DNA from: Phoronis australis
Taxonomy: Eukaryota; Phoronida; Phoronidae
Assembly (NCBI GenBank): GCA_002633005.1
Contig: NMRA01000034.1
Span: 891,766-955,765 of the forward strand
DNA length: 64,000 bases
Reading direction: 5' to 3'
The position numbers and the translations under genes are program-made. Positions within the stretch are counted from its first letter, which is position 1. Each line of letters begins with the position of its first letter. Positions 11,136 to 24,133 of this stretch are shown here, in pieces. The notes beneath the pieces are model-generated. The model did not search any database. It saw only the letters and a program-made list of their open reading frames with translations, and was not told the origin of the DNA.

Positions 11136-13690
11136 GTTTCCGCTGCGGGGTCGGGAGGCGGACTAGCTCATGTATGGCAAACTAATTTGCGAATTTGATT
11201 TTGTCAAAATTTGGCTATGGATGCCACCAATAGGATCCACAAGGATTGGGGCCCATTAACTATTAATTAAAAGCTATTTTAAAAAGGAAATGACCATCAA
11301 TGAGGCTACCATCAGGGCCCCTCTGGTCTGGAGCCAACCATGTGCCGCCCAGCTCCCTCTACAGTTTAAAGGGATAGTGACAATTTCAAGGACTTCGGAA
11401 AACGGTGCCTCTATTATCCCTTGGTAGAGACGTGTCCTTGGAAAAATGCAATCGGTCTTTATGAACATCCGGAGATTTTACGTACGTAGGATTTAGTAAC
11501 ATTCAGTGTGCAACAAGAATTTTATGTCTGCGAAACATTGATCAAAGTGCAGAGTGTTTTATGTAACGAAAACGGATTAGAATGCGCTCAACATTGAGCC
11601 TGGGGCTTAAAATGGTGTCTCTCATTGTCCTCTTCATTTTGGCTAGACTGTGTTGGGCTTTGCAGAGGTATTGACGAAGTCATTTCCCACGGCCACGCTT
11701 TCTGAATGTCGACTTTATTATTTTAATGCCTTCTGATTGACAACATTTGGTATATCCGTTGTAGGTAGCATAAATTCGCGTGCGCTCCCTAGGAGACCTC
11801 TGGGACTTCTGCTGCTATGGATGGATGTTGTATGAGGAGAACTTTCACACTGGAGTGTTTGAAACCTTCCACATTAATGTCTTTCATGCTCTCTGGTTTG
11901 TTAGTATCACTTTTGGAGCCGTTGGTGTGTTCTGTACATTTGCGTACCCAGGGGGGCGGGGCTCGGGGGGCTAGAACGAGCACCCCCATTTGGCGAAGTG
12001 TGCAAAAAGGTCAGCCACAGAGAAACAAAAAGTCCCAGAAAACGAGCCAAAGTCCACCAAAACGGCGCAGACGCACAGTTCACAGCTGTGAAGGTGGTAC
12101 CACATTTTTTAGTCCTGTCGCATTTTGTGTAAGCAAAAGGTCCACATCGTCAGGAATTCGAGCTCCCCCATATTAAAGGCTGGGTGCGCGCATGCTGTAA
12201 CGCGCATGACTTCCCGAAGTCTGATAGTGTGGCATCTGAAAGTTTGACATCTCCCCGGGCATCTTTAATGCTTAGTTCAAGTTTGTAACAAATTTTCGAT
12301 TTTCACGAGGTTCTTGCACGGATCTTGCACTTGTTATCAGAGGTTAACATTTCACCTTTCTGTGGCTCGTTAACACTGTTTTGGGTGGTACCTACCCTAC
12401 CGAAACCGCAATTATGGAAACATCTCCCTCTCTACGCAACTGTTGCCCAGTTTCGTCATCGTTATTATGAAGTAGAATTCTTGTGCAATAACTTTCTCAT
12501 TTGTCTGTGTCTCAACCCTGTCTGCGGATACTAAAGGGAATTTGTGTGCAGTCTTGCACTTGTAATTTGCCTCCCACATGTGGGTATTTGTCGCCTCCCA
12601 TCGAGGACCGCAAGATTTGCTGTTCCGATCCGCTTTGCAGCAGCAGAAGTCTGCGATCATGATTTCTATGATAATTTTTCTTCATTTTGTTTTGAATGCT
12701 ATGGCAGCGTCTAGCACCCCTGCACACAATTTTTACCATCTACCATCGTGTTTTCAGCGCTGTCAGATTTTATGTGTTTCTTGTCCCGGCTCTCGGATCT
12801 TGCTCTCGTTTTCAGCATAAGTGATTATCTCCATTTCACTTTTCATTTGCTCGTTAAAACTGTATTCGTTCGTCTTTTTGTTTAGACAAACTTTCCTGAA
12901 ACCGCGGGAAAATGGGATCGCCTCTCTCCGTACGTGACTCCTGTCCAGTTTCGCCGTCATGGCTATCAAGTGACTACAATGCAAAGTCCCAGGTTGGCAA
13001 TTACGCGAAAAAAACGTTGTATACCCAACTATACAAAGTTTCCCTTTTAGCACTTTAAAACAATTAACGTGCGTTTAGACATGCGTTTTCCATTAAAACT
13101 AGCCTCGTGTGTAAACCAAACAACAGGGCTGTTACATTCACGACAATTGAGATAAATGGTCCAACATTCTGTCAATTAAAATCATTTTCAGGGAAACCAT
13201 GTTGATTAGGTACCGTGTTCAAAACGGTACGTCAAATACCATGTCTGTGTGTATTAAGCCAATGCGCCTACTTGTGAAACTAGCCCAAAATTCGATATAA
13301 TTAAGCACACGGGAATATTATGAGAAACACTTGAGTAAAGACAAGAACTAAATTTTAAAAATATTATGACCTGTACATTTCAAAATGGTTGCACCATTGT
13401 ATTGTTATTCGTGCGACTGTGTTTGGTCGGAAACTTTTCGATTCCGTCTCGTTGTATTGTCGACTGCGGATTAAACACGGCTTAAATTTACTACTAATCG
13501 TTTAGTTTATCTGGCGTAGACTTGGACGTATATTTGATAACGTTATTCGAATGTTTAGTGATGACATATCTGTCACTATCATGACGCGATTTAGACCCAC
13601 AAACATTGTTAAAAATGTATTGTCAGATCTCATTTTCAAAAAAAATGTAGGCAGGCACACGGTTCAGCTTCTGATTGTCCCCAACACTCC
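11136..13690. other. Intergenic stretch without a recognised gene
   Basis: I see a G-rich patch at about 11948-11972 (GGGGGGCGGGGCTCGGGGG) and ordinary AT-rich sequence. None of the short open frames resembles a known family, and no tRNA or rRNA was recognised. Confidence 0.6.
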
Positions 13691-13695
13691 AACAC

Positions 13696-14105
<410 letters not shown>

Positions 14106-14594
14106 CAATTTCTTATGGTTTTTTGAACCTCTGTTTTGTGTAAATTTATAGTTTTGTGTTTGCTATGGACGGCTGACTTGTGAAGCACCCGTGGAATTTC
14201 TTGTCCGGAGTGTCGTACCTTGCTGTGTTCTATATAGTGTGTTGGGGACGGTCAGAAGCTGAGGACGCCTGTTGTGGATTCATGTAACCAAGTGGGCAGT
14301 TTAGCATTTGGAATTTTTGAAAAATCATATGTTTTAATTAATCGGTTTGGTACGACAATAGTTGTATGCTCTGGGGGAGTTGAGATGGATTAAGAATGGC
14401 CAGGTCTATAGCCAGGTAGTAATTTTCAAAGTGTTTTGTAAATTACAGACGTAATTAAATCTAATGATTAATGCTATTTTAATTTTGGCATTTTAATTGC
14501 ATTTGACCCGGTCCAAAACGTCAATATGACGTACACACTAAACAAACGGAATATCGACAATAAACCCAACTGTCCATCACAACGAAACACTTTT

Positions 14595-14830
14595 AGTTTA
14601 GACCAACAATCGCCATGAAGTCGGTCTCAGATTGTTCTTTAGTCAAACTGGAAGTGATTTCAGCGTTTCAAAAGAAGTGACAGTTTGTTTTTGCTTGAGA
14701 CCAAGCTCTATAAGTTGGCTTGTCACGGCCTGTCAAGTCTCAAGCAATAACGAGCTATCACTTCTTTTCCAATACAGAAATCACTTCTCATCTGAATAAG
14801 AAACAAGCTGAGACCAGTTTTACGTCGGTA
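14595..14830. mobile_element. MITE, family with TTTAGACCA ends
   Basis: An inner inverted repeat pairs GGTCTCAG (14623-14630) with CTGAGACC (14808-14815) and continues with GAAGTGATTTC against GAAATCACTTC. The left end begins AGTTTAGACCA. It is too short to encode a transposase. Related copies are at about 41245-41490, 1560-1840 and, as a right end only, 25150-25240. Confidence 0.7.
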
Positions 14831-16276
14831 TAATGCATCCAGTCAAAGTCAAAAGTTCTTTTTTTGACAGTAGCCAACGCGAGTTTATAGCCGGAGCTTT
14901 CTAAAAGTAAAAGTATTACTTTAGAGTACAGTAACTCTACACGTATTTCGCACAAAAATAATTGTCAAAATTGCCATTTCCATTTTTCAAAGACTAATAA
15001 TTTCTTTGTTACAAATCATGCTAACTTCTTCGAATATTGTTTTATGACGTCTACACAGAATAAACCATGCCAGTAACAGAATAAATGTTTCCTAACCTTA
15101 ATTTTTGTGAAGAAATTTGACAAAATAGTTACTTACTTGTCCGTCATATTTTGTACTAAATAAAAGAAGAATTACCGTATTAAACCAAGAGTGACTAGAA
15201 TGGGCAAAAATATCTAAACCAAACAACCATTTTAAGGTATACACGTGTATAAAGGATGATTGTCTGCGCCTGTAAGTGAAACACTTTCGGAACAGTTATT
15301 TCCGAACTGAGGCATAAATTGGATGAGAGATCCTCTTTCCGCTTCATTTTATTTAAAATTGAATAAAAGTATTTTTACATAAGAAAGGTAAGCCGAAATA
15401 ATGTTCATTCAAAACAACTCCAAATATTTTCAAACTTAATGAATTTAATATGAATTTTTAATTCAATTTTAATTTTTGTTATGCACTACCACCTAAAATG
15501 GCCGCCGTGGTGACTGGCAGCTGACTAATGCATAAGGGGTAGGCCTACTCACTCATCTACCGCCAAATGTAATTTCCGCGGAAACTCCTCCCACTTTTTA
15601 AAGAAGCCTGGAACGCCATATACAGAGCAAATGTCAATGTTGGAAGTGGTTCTCTGCCACTGAAACAGAATTCAACGTGCTCACTAGGTATTTTTATGTT
15701 TGTTCGTAAAGATTTTTAATTTCTGTTGATATCAAAGCATTTTCTTTTAGTTTTTAATTTCAAAAAGAAACGATCTGAATACAAAACCGGCCATCTTTTG
15801 ATGGATGACCTGGTTAAAGAAAATGGGTTCAGAACTAGATTATGCTCCTAGAGCAGGTTTATTTGGTGTTGAAAGTGAGTTTTACGTGTGATATGTTTTA
15901 CTTTCACCGAGTAATTAGTGAATCAGTGCCCAAATACTCTAGTTGAGAACAATCGGGATCTAGCAGGCAAACGGGTTCGTCCCAACTTAATGAACGAAAG
16001 TTCAGCATTTTTGTTGATGAAAATTAGTGTATTGGTAACTAACTGTAAAAACAAGACATCAAGACCTTAACATAGAAAGATACTCATGGTTTGAGAGAAA
16101 CAAGGTAATTCATGGACGTACACAAATATACATTTTAATACGCGCTATCTATATTCCCTCATGTCATCATCTAATTACATAAAACGCTAGAGATGCGAAA
16201 CATTTGCGGCATTCTGTGGAAGTACTGTCTATTAACTTAAAGGTTATCGCTAATCTAGTGTATTCTCATTTTCAAA
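14831..16276 (+). other. Upstream region of the 7TM receptor gene
   Basis: No gene or known repeat is visible. The segment near 15610-15690 ends in CTCACTAG/GTATTT and could be a non-coding 5' exon of the receptor gene, but the evidence is weak. Confidence 0.4.
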
Positions 16277-19200
16277 ATGTGTCTTATTTCAAGTGTCGTG
16301 GAAATTCTCTCCTTTGCGATGTTTATCGCCTCAAGCAATTCGGTGCACTGTGGAGCAGACGACATTTGTTTGTGTCATTCCAATACGTCGCATCCGTTTG
16401 GATCAGCGTGTCGGTAAGACTTCAGTTATGCGCTGTGCTCATCTATAATCTCTGTGTTATATTTTCTTGTACAGTTGGATTTTTACTGGCTGGATGAAAA
16501 CGGAATTGGCTCTGATAAAATCGTTCTCATAATATTCCTTACCGGGACAGGATTCTACTTCTGTTGCTAACATCATCGACACCATCAGCGACTCGAGAAA
16601 ACGCTTCAGAATTTACTGGGTTTGGCCAACCCTGAAATTGCGGATTCGAAAATAGTGCGTGCACGGATGCTTGTAACTGAGTTGCCGGGCTCTTCGGCAA
16701 TCACTCAAGATCGGATGAGTGTGATAATATTAAATTCCAAAGCCCTTATGTTAAGGATCCAACACAGACAGCTAAACAATGTCAAAATACAGCTACAAAG
16801 GAAAAAGTGCATGGTTTTGGCTTTGTTTTGAATATTGATATTGTAAAGGGCTGACTGAGTATGCAATATTGTCTGTGACACAACAGCAATGTTCGCTACA
16901 ATTTATGCTGCGAGAAAAAGCTGCAACATAATGCGGTCCACACCAGAGAGTTTATTTTGGATCTTGAGGGTCTGAAATGCACTTAATTTCAAACTTAACC
17001 TTTCTGTCTCAAATTGCAGGGAATCACCACCCGTTTTGTGTCTTTTCGGTTTTTAGCATGCGATTTCTTTAGAAGGACAGAGTCGGTTTTGTGGCCGAAA
17101 AAACTCGTTTTTGGTTGTCATTCTAGGGTAGGCTTGAATTCTTGAACTAGTTTTTCCCTTTGATCAGAGTTATGAAACAGCGATTTTACTGTATATCGCT
17201 GATTCCTAGCAAAGGCTCCCAAGTCAAAATAAATCACTGAATTAGAAGCAATTCGTTGCTAGGTGCCTTGAAAATAGCCGACGCGAGCCGTTTGTAGTGC
17301 CGGTCAAGTTCGATTACTGTCTCGTGGAGAGAAAAATCTATAACCAAAATCACGTGCTCTCATTGAAAATACAAGACGATGCATCGTGAGATCATACTTT
17401 TCTAGCGCGACACAAGCGTTACTGGACTCTACCCTGGTCAATGCCAGGGTGAAAAAAATATGCCTTAGACTAATCTCCTAAGACATCGACGATTAGCAAA
17501 ACCTGTCTTTTACTCTGTTTCTTTTACAATATTAAAGCCAAGTTGCATTTCGTTTGTAGAGATACGAGTTGCTACTGTGACGACAAGTGTGAACAAAGGA
17601 ACGACTGCTGCGCAGAACACTTTCCAAGAACGGTCATTAGAGACTCGGAGCGGCCATGGCTTTCAAACAAGAATATGAGCTGTGGCCCGCTTTTTAATCA
17701 CAGCTTCGTCGAGTACGTGGGCAAATGCCACTGGAACTACACTGACAACGAGCTGGGAGCTCTGGATAAATGTGAGCTAAGTCCAGAGACATCACTGGAC
17801 ATCCACGTGAATGAGTATTCAAAGAAGCGGATGACCCAACTTGCACCCGTGTTTAGCGTCCAGTCTGGTGTACTGTTTAAGAACGTTTACTGCGCCATCT
17901 GTAACTTTGAGTACGAGACATCGTTTTTCAAGGCAAGTCTTTCTTGCTTAGTGAAAGACCTTTCCAGCCGTAACAGAACCTTCCCCAGTAAGTATTGCAC
18001 TACTTATAAAGTTGACGAATTCAAAAGCACAGTGGCTAAACCTGTAACATGTCAGAGGAAGGAACCTAAGGTTAGGCCTATATCGTCCTGTGACGACAGA
18101 TTTCCCAATGAAACAGTACGGAACCTGTGCGGTGCTTATACAAGTCTCGTGAAGTCCGACCATGGAAGGCATTTTTACAGGAATTGGTACTGCCTCGCCT
18201 GTCACAGGACAGAGAAAAATTTATCAGCTGTGTGCGCAAGTTTCATGGACGGTGCAACTTCACATTCAAGCCCTTTGGAAACAGTTCCCATTTCGATACT
18301 CTTCGACATGAACAAGGGACCCACAGAATTAGATAATGAGATTGGATCTATTCAGACTTTCCAGCGGAAATCTGCCCTAGAGCCCAAATGTAAACAAGAA
18401 CAAAAATACATACCTCAGCTGAAGATGTGTATAAGTTTCACTTGTGAACCAGGTGCGATGCTAGACGGCAACTGCATAACTGAGTTGCACGGCATTAATG
18501 AGACATCTTGCCTTAGGGCATTACTTCCAAAAGACCTGTTTAGCAGACATTCGAACGGGACTCTGGAGCTACGCATAGGTAAATCAAAGTACCACTTCTC
18601 ATCTGAAGAATACATAAACGTGACTGAAAATGGCATAACTTTTCTGTCAGTGTGCAATTTATTTGATGAGTACAACAGAACAACCAAAGAGCAGACAAGA
18701 TCGTCGAAATTTAGTGAGTGGCAAACTCTCATGTCATTGGGCGGTCAAATTCTTTCAATTGTTGCTCTTGGCTTGGTGCTTGTAGTCTATACGTTCCTTC
18801 CAGAACTGCGCAATATCCGTGGGAAAAGCTTGATGTGCCTCTCGGCGTCGTTGCTCATTGCCCACACGCTGTTTTTGGCGGGAATATCGCGCACAGAGAA
18901 TACGATCGTCTGCAAAGCTATCGCAATTTTTATTCATTACTTCTTTATGTCCTCCTTCTTTTGGATGAACGTGATGTCTTTTGATATATGGAAAATTTTT
19001 GCAGTCAGAACCTTGGCCGAATTCGATAACAAACGGTTCATTTGGTACAGTATGTATGCCTGGTCTGGCCCCTTGGTTTGTATAATAGTCAGTGTTGTAT
19101 TTGACAACATCCCCGGATCTACCGTGAAGCCGAATTACGCCGGGAGAAATCGCTACTGCTTCATAACAAGTCGCGACGGACTTTTGGCGTTCTTCGCTTT

Positions 19201-19603
19201 GCCTGCCGCATTTGTTCTGTTTACCAATTTTGTATTCTTTGTTCTCATAATCAAATTTATATGTAAAAGTATTTTCAACGGCCAAGTAGAGAGAAAGAAA
19301 GGAGATGAGCTGCGAGTGTTGTTATATGCCAAACTAAGTGTTATAATGGGCGTCACTTGGTTGCTTGGTTATTTCGCCTCAGTGACGGAGTCTAATGACC
19401 TCTGGAATATGTTTATACTGTTTAACAGTCTTCAAGGGGTCTTTATCTTTATGGCATTCATTTGTTCGAAGACAGTTTTTCGTCTTCTGAAACAGAAATT
19501 TAAGTGCGGCTCCACACTAGAGAAGGCTAACGACAACGACCATGCGTTCTCGCTATCGACCGGCAATCAAACGACTGTGCAAGAATTGGTCTCATCAGTT
19601 TAG
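16277..19603 (+). CDS. Somatomedin-B domain seven-transmembrane receptor (family B2 / Methuselah-like), two exons
   Basis: Exon 1 is 16277-16413 and exon 2 is 17560-19603; the GTAAGA donor and TTTGTAG acceptor join in phase 2 to give 726 residues. Residues 1 to about 22 form a signal peptide. About residues 25-62 make a somatomedin-B fold with CGADDICLC and, across the splice, SACRDTSCYCDDKC then DCC, so the domain is split by the intron. A cysteine-rich, N-glycosylated ectodomain follows with the FKNVYCAICNFE motif shared by Methuselah-like and related invertebrate receptors. Seven helices lie at about 435-690, with the usual cysteines before helix 3 (VCKAIAI) and in loop 2 (NRYCFI). No GPS autoproteolysis site was seen. 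The cytoplasmic tail is short. The ligand is unknown; it is expected at the plasma membrane. The start at 16277 is chosen because it opens the signal peptide in frame. No AATAAA was noticed in the next 700 bp. Confidence 0.92.
16414..17559 (+). other. Intron of the somatomedin-B receptor gene
   Basis: This 1146-bp intron begins GTAAGAC and ends TTCGTTTGTAG. I see no repeat or exon in it. It interrupts the somatomedin-B domain between the sixth-last and fifth-last cysteine region. Confidence 0.85.
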
Positions 19604-22600
19604 AAGTCGAGAACGTCGTTCCACAGAGAAGATGGGATCAGATTTTTGCTACTGCAAGATTCTTCTGACATGCAATGAGATGTTTTGCTACCAAGGTATA
19701 AGCTTTCCCTGCAAAAGCGATAAGTAACAAAAATGCTCTTTGGATGAAAAGTACAGTTGGTTTTTGCTAATTATCTGTAAATTGTATGAACTATGATTCG
19801 TGCGAGCGATACACAGCACACATATTTGACTTACGCGACGCGATTGTTTGTTGGGAGGTCTAATTAAGTTTTATCGTCGACAAATTGTCATGTTTTAAAA
19901 TTGCACGATTTTTTTGGATTGAAGGTCTGCAAGTCTGAAATTAATGGTCTTCATAGGTACGAAGGGTCGTAGGTCCGAGCTTGGTATGACGTCGGCGGAC
20001 GTAAGAGGAGGAGCAGACGTTAATGACGTCAGTGTCATCGAGAATCTCACCCCTCTCGTCTCGTCTTGATAACACCTGCGCTAACGTTGCCTTGGTGAGG
20101 TCTTTTCATAGATCTGCGCTGTACAAAAAGTATGACAACGTGCGCGCCCGGACAACTCCGCCGCCACTGATAAATCAATTCTGTGCTTGTCGAGAAATTT
20201 GTAACATATATTCATTTTACATAGAGTGCCTTTCCGTAGACATGTTTGACCATGTTTTTTAATGTCTATCCAGTTGTTTTTGCTCAACCACGGCTACATA
20301 CCAAGCCCCCCCTCTGGATACAAGGGGGACCGTATACACCTTCAAATTTTCTCTGGAAAAGCGTAACTCTCAGACGATCCTCTCAGGCAGATATTTCTCG
20401 AGACTGGAATGCAGGAATGTGGAGTGCATTACGGACCACCTCACGAGATTTTCAAAATATAGGATGCCCTTCATTCACAAAATTCGCTTGATATGATTGA
20501 CAAATTTCATTTCCATGTGAATACTTTGAACACTGAAACACGTTACTAAAATGACCATTACTGAACTCACGGTGTGTCGTGGAGCGCCGCAATCTGTTGG
20601 CCGGGTGGAGGCGGGAAATTTCTCATAGTGTAAAGCGGCACCTGTGTTTTCTATCAAAATATGATTGGATTTAGGCAAATTTCATTTTGAAATTGTTCCC
20701 TAGGCCTACACAGTTTAGGAGACACCTCTCGGCTGGGGAAGAATTGATTATTGATTGTATTGGTTTTATGAAAATCACGATTTTGTATTGCTTTTGTTTT
20801 AGTTGTGGTGAAAGTTTAGTTAAATTGTGCTTTCTGTTACTTATGATATCTTGATGTCATCATCACCGCACACACTATTGTTATTATTAGCATATTTCTT
20901 GCGGTCAGTATTATAAATGTTAGAATTATTATATTAGTACTACTTTTATTTATTATTATAACGGGACACGGTTGGGCGTCATATACATTTATTTAGTAGT
21001 AGGGAACTATACCTACGGAACACAATGCAAACCTTAGTTAAGAAAAACTGACAGCTCACAATTCCTTTAAAGTAGCACCTTACTAACAAAGAAATAGCAT
21101 CAACTCAAAGGTCTACCTTGCACTTCACAGCTACGGCACCACACGAACAAGACAAGTGAACGCTCTCGAAGCACGAGTCTCGGTGACCTTAAACAAAAAC
21201 TATCTGAGCGGCACGTTCGTCTTCCCTGTACATTCATGATACAATGGACCCTTGAAGTACCGCTCAGTGTTATTGTTTGTAGTGACATAAAAAGCATAAA
21301 CACAGTAGTGTTATGCTGTCAGTTTATTCATCGCTACAAATCCTCCCGCTAGACCCCATGCCCATCGTGAATTTGCGTTTTTATAGTGCACTCGTTAGAC
21401 AATGAAATCCAAGATCATTGTAAAATCGATGAAAATTTCATATTCTGTATGTCAGTGCGGCCTATGCCGAGCACTCCGTTTTAACTGTACATTAACTAAA
21501 AAGAAACACATCTTGTGTAAAATGCGTAGAATTTCAGACACCCTTGATTGTTTAAGTAAGCAAATTTTCAACAAAATCATTTACATGATAGGAAATGTAC
21601 GAAAAGCCAACGACAAACAAGTCAAGCTCCTAGAAAAATACACGTAAGATGGCGACCGGAAATACGCATTTTGCGATCCTAGCGGTCAACTTCGCTGGAA
21701 TCAAGGTATCCCAGAGGGTCTTGGGAGATATTCTCCAAGAAGTATTCAGAATTAATGCGCGACATTCTGGTGCATTGCAGTGGTAGCCCATTCAGTTGAA
21801 GAATCTAGGATGGTGTTAAGCGGGGGGAGACTAAACGCAATCTTCAAAGGAAAATGTCTGGGACTGAAAGCTAACGTATTTTTCTTTTCGATCTTGTCCA
21901 CCCCAATGTACACGTAACCTGTTATGGTTTTACAAAAATCACAGTAACTCTTCAGTACTTCGCAGACCTTGCAATCCGCCGGTAGAACTTTTAGATAATC
22001 TTTAAAGAAAACATGTCTAATACACACAGCTAGTATCTCACGAACAGAACTCAAAAAAATTAAAATGCTTTCTTAATAACGATCTTGATAAGAAATGCTA
22101 TTCTTTGCATTTTTCGGGTTAAATTATGCATATTAACATGACTATGGCGTTACCGTGAATTGTTCACAAAAGTGGTCTTTAATCTTTCCAATTTAAACTT
22201 TCATTCTTCCTATTTCGGTCAACTCTTTTGCTTGGTTTTTATTTCTGACGTTCCTGATTGTTTATTGTTTGAGCCGCCCGTTCATGAAAATATTAAGATT
22301 TTTGATCAATTGAAAATCCTACCCATTTCCCAAACGAAATAGTACACACTGTCAGTGCGGCACCTGCAACTTTCCGTGGTTTCTACATTTTCCTTTTTCT
22401 CTCGAATGTTTAGTTGTCCATCGGCGATAGAACACAGGCTGCTGCCCAGGTCAACCATAAATCGCAGACTCTAACCTGAGCAAAGTCCAAATTATCGGCA
22501 TTCAGTCTTCCTGTTGAACAAATCACTAGACCTTGTTTGGTCCATGGTGTCGTGTCCAGTTGGGAACGCCAACTCAACTCAGCTCAATATATAACCAAAG

Positions 22601-24133
22601 CAAAGTGACGCTGCCCTTGTAATTAAAAATCAAAACAAAACAAATAAGTTAAAAGTACGACTTTTATTATCTATCCAGGTAGCAGTTTCGGAGAAGAAAC
22701 TGCGAGTACGCTACAGAAACAAGTCTGACATAGCTGGAGGTAATCTCCTATCTCTTGAGAACAACTCTTGTAATAAGTGCAACTAGAACAAAGGAATGAG
22801 AGTATGGTGCAGGAATGTGCATTGGTAAAACGGAAAATACAATATATTACCTCACCAAGTTCTAAAACCATTAGACAATACAATACACCATACAATGTAC
22901 TGTATTGTAGTAGGTAAAACAACGCAACTCACCAGCGCATGTAGTCTACTTACTTAGTAAAATCACGAAATTATTAAAACGCCAACGATTCTCAATTGGC
23001 AGCATGTATCCTAAAAAAACGGGCATTAAGTCGGAATCTACACTCCATTTAGCCAAGTTTTGCAGAATCGCCTTTGCTCAAGACACAAAAACCTAGAATC
23101 ATGGACACTAGACAGGAACACCAGGACTGCAAACAAAAAAGTATTTACAAATATGTTTTTACTAACTACGAATTTAAGAGACTAAATCGAAGAAGAACAG
23201 CTTGAATTCACACACAAGTAGTATTACAAGACGTATTTGGGAAATGAAATTCAAATTAGATCGTATTAGAAAGCATCATGGCCCCAAATAGGTACCCATC
23301 CAAGGCGAATACACCCAATCAATAGTAAAATAGAATATATCACAACCGTTCGCCAATCATTTATTTACATCCACTATGTACACAAGGTGTGTCGAGTGAC
23401 ATGAAAACGTAACACTTATACAAATTTATTGCATTAACGTTCCCTCTATTGTTTAACTCTTTTCCTCGTCAGAAAATTACTTTTTAACTCATTGCCACTA
23501 GGAGTACGTACGTCACGCATGACCTATATCAGGCTGACGTCATCCCGCATCACTCACGAAAGCATAATCGCAGGGGTAGGAAGATTTTCTTTCCCGACTG
23601 CCCCAAATTTCGCTCCTCCGCATCCCCCGACTTCCGATTATGGATTACAAAGGTAATCAAAAGATTTTTCTTCTAACCGATTTAGTGAGGGGTCATTAAC
23701 CCAATGTCGCGAGTGGGGGTGTGGCTTCTTACTCCTAACGAAGCAACAGAGCAAAGACATTTAAAGGTGATCTACACCGTGAGCACACGTGCCAAGGGCA
23801 GAAGATTAGATGGTAATTTGTTAAAAGCTCGTATAAAGAAATCTTATTTATTTATATTTACAAGTAAAGCTCAAACCGCTTACCAAGCAAACTATTCCCT
23901 AAAATTTCTGAGCAAGAAGAGACAACCAAATACTGGCTCTGGTAACAGCGAGTATTTTGTGGTATTGCTCCTTCGAATAAACTTACGATGGACTTTATCT
24001 GAGATTTAAAATGCAAAAGTAAAACAAGAGTTCCCTTTAAAAGTTAATTAGACGTAAATTGGTCCTTCGGCAGGCTAGGGTTCCTTATTCTATTGTCCTC
24101 GTTTTTCAGGATGGCGAAGCACAGATGATCTTT
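19604..24133. other. Intergenic stretch between the receptor and the Ig gene
   Basis: No coding exon with convincing splice sites was found. CRE-like TGACGTCA sites occur near 20024 and 23535. A minus-strand AATAAA (about 23847-23852) is a candidate polyadenylation signal for the Ig gene that ends at 24134. The rest is AT-rich sequence without an element I can name. Confidence 0.6.
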
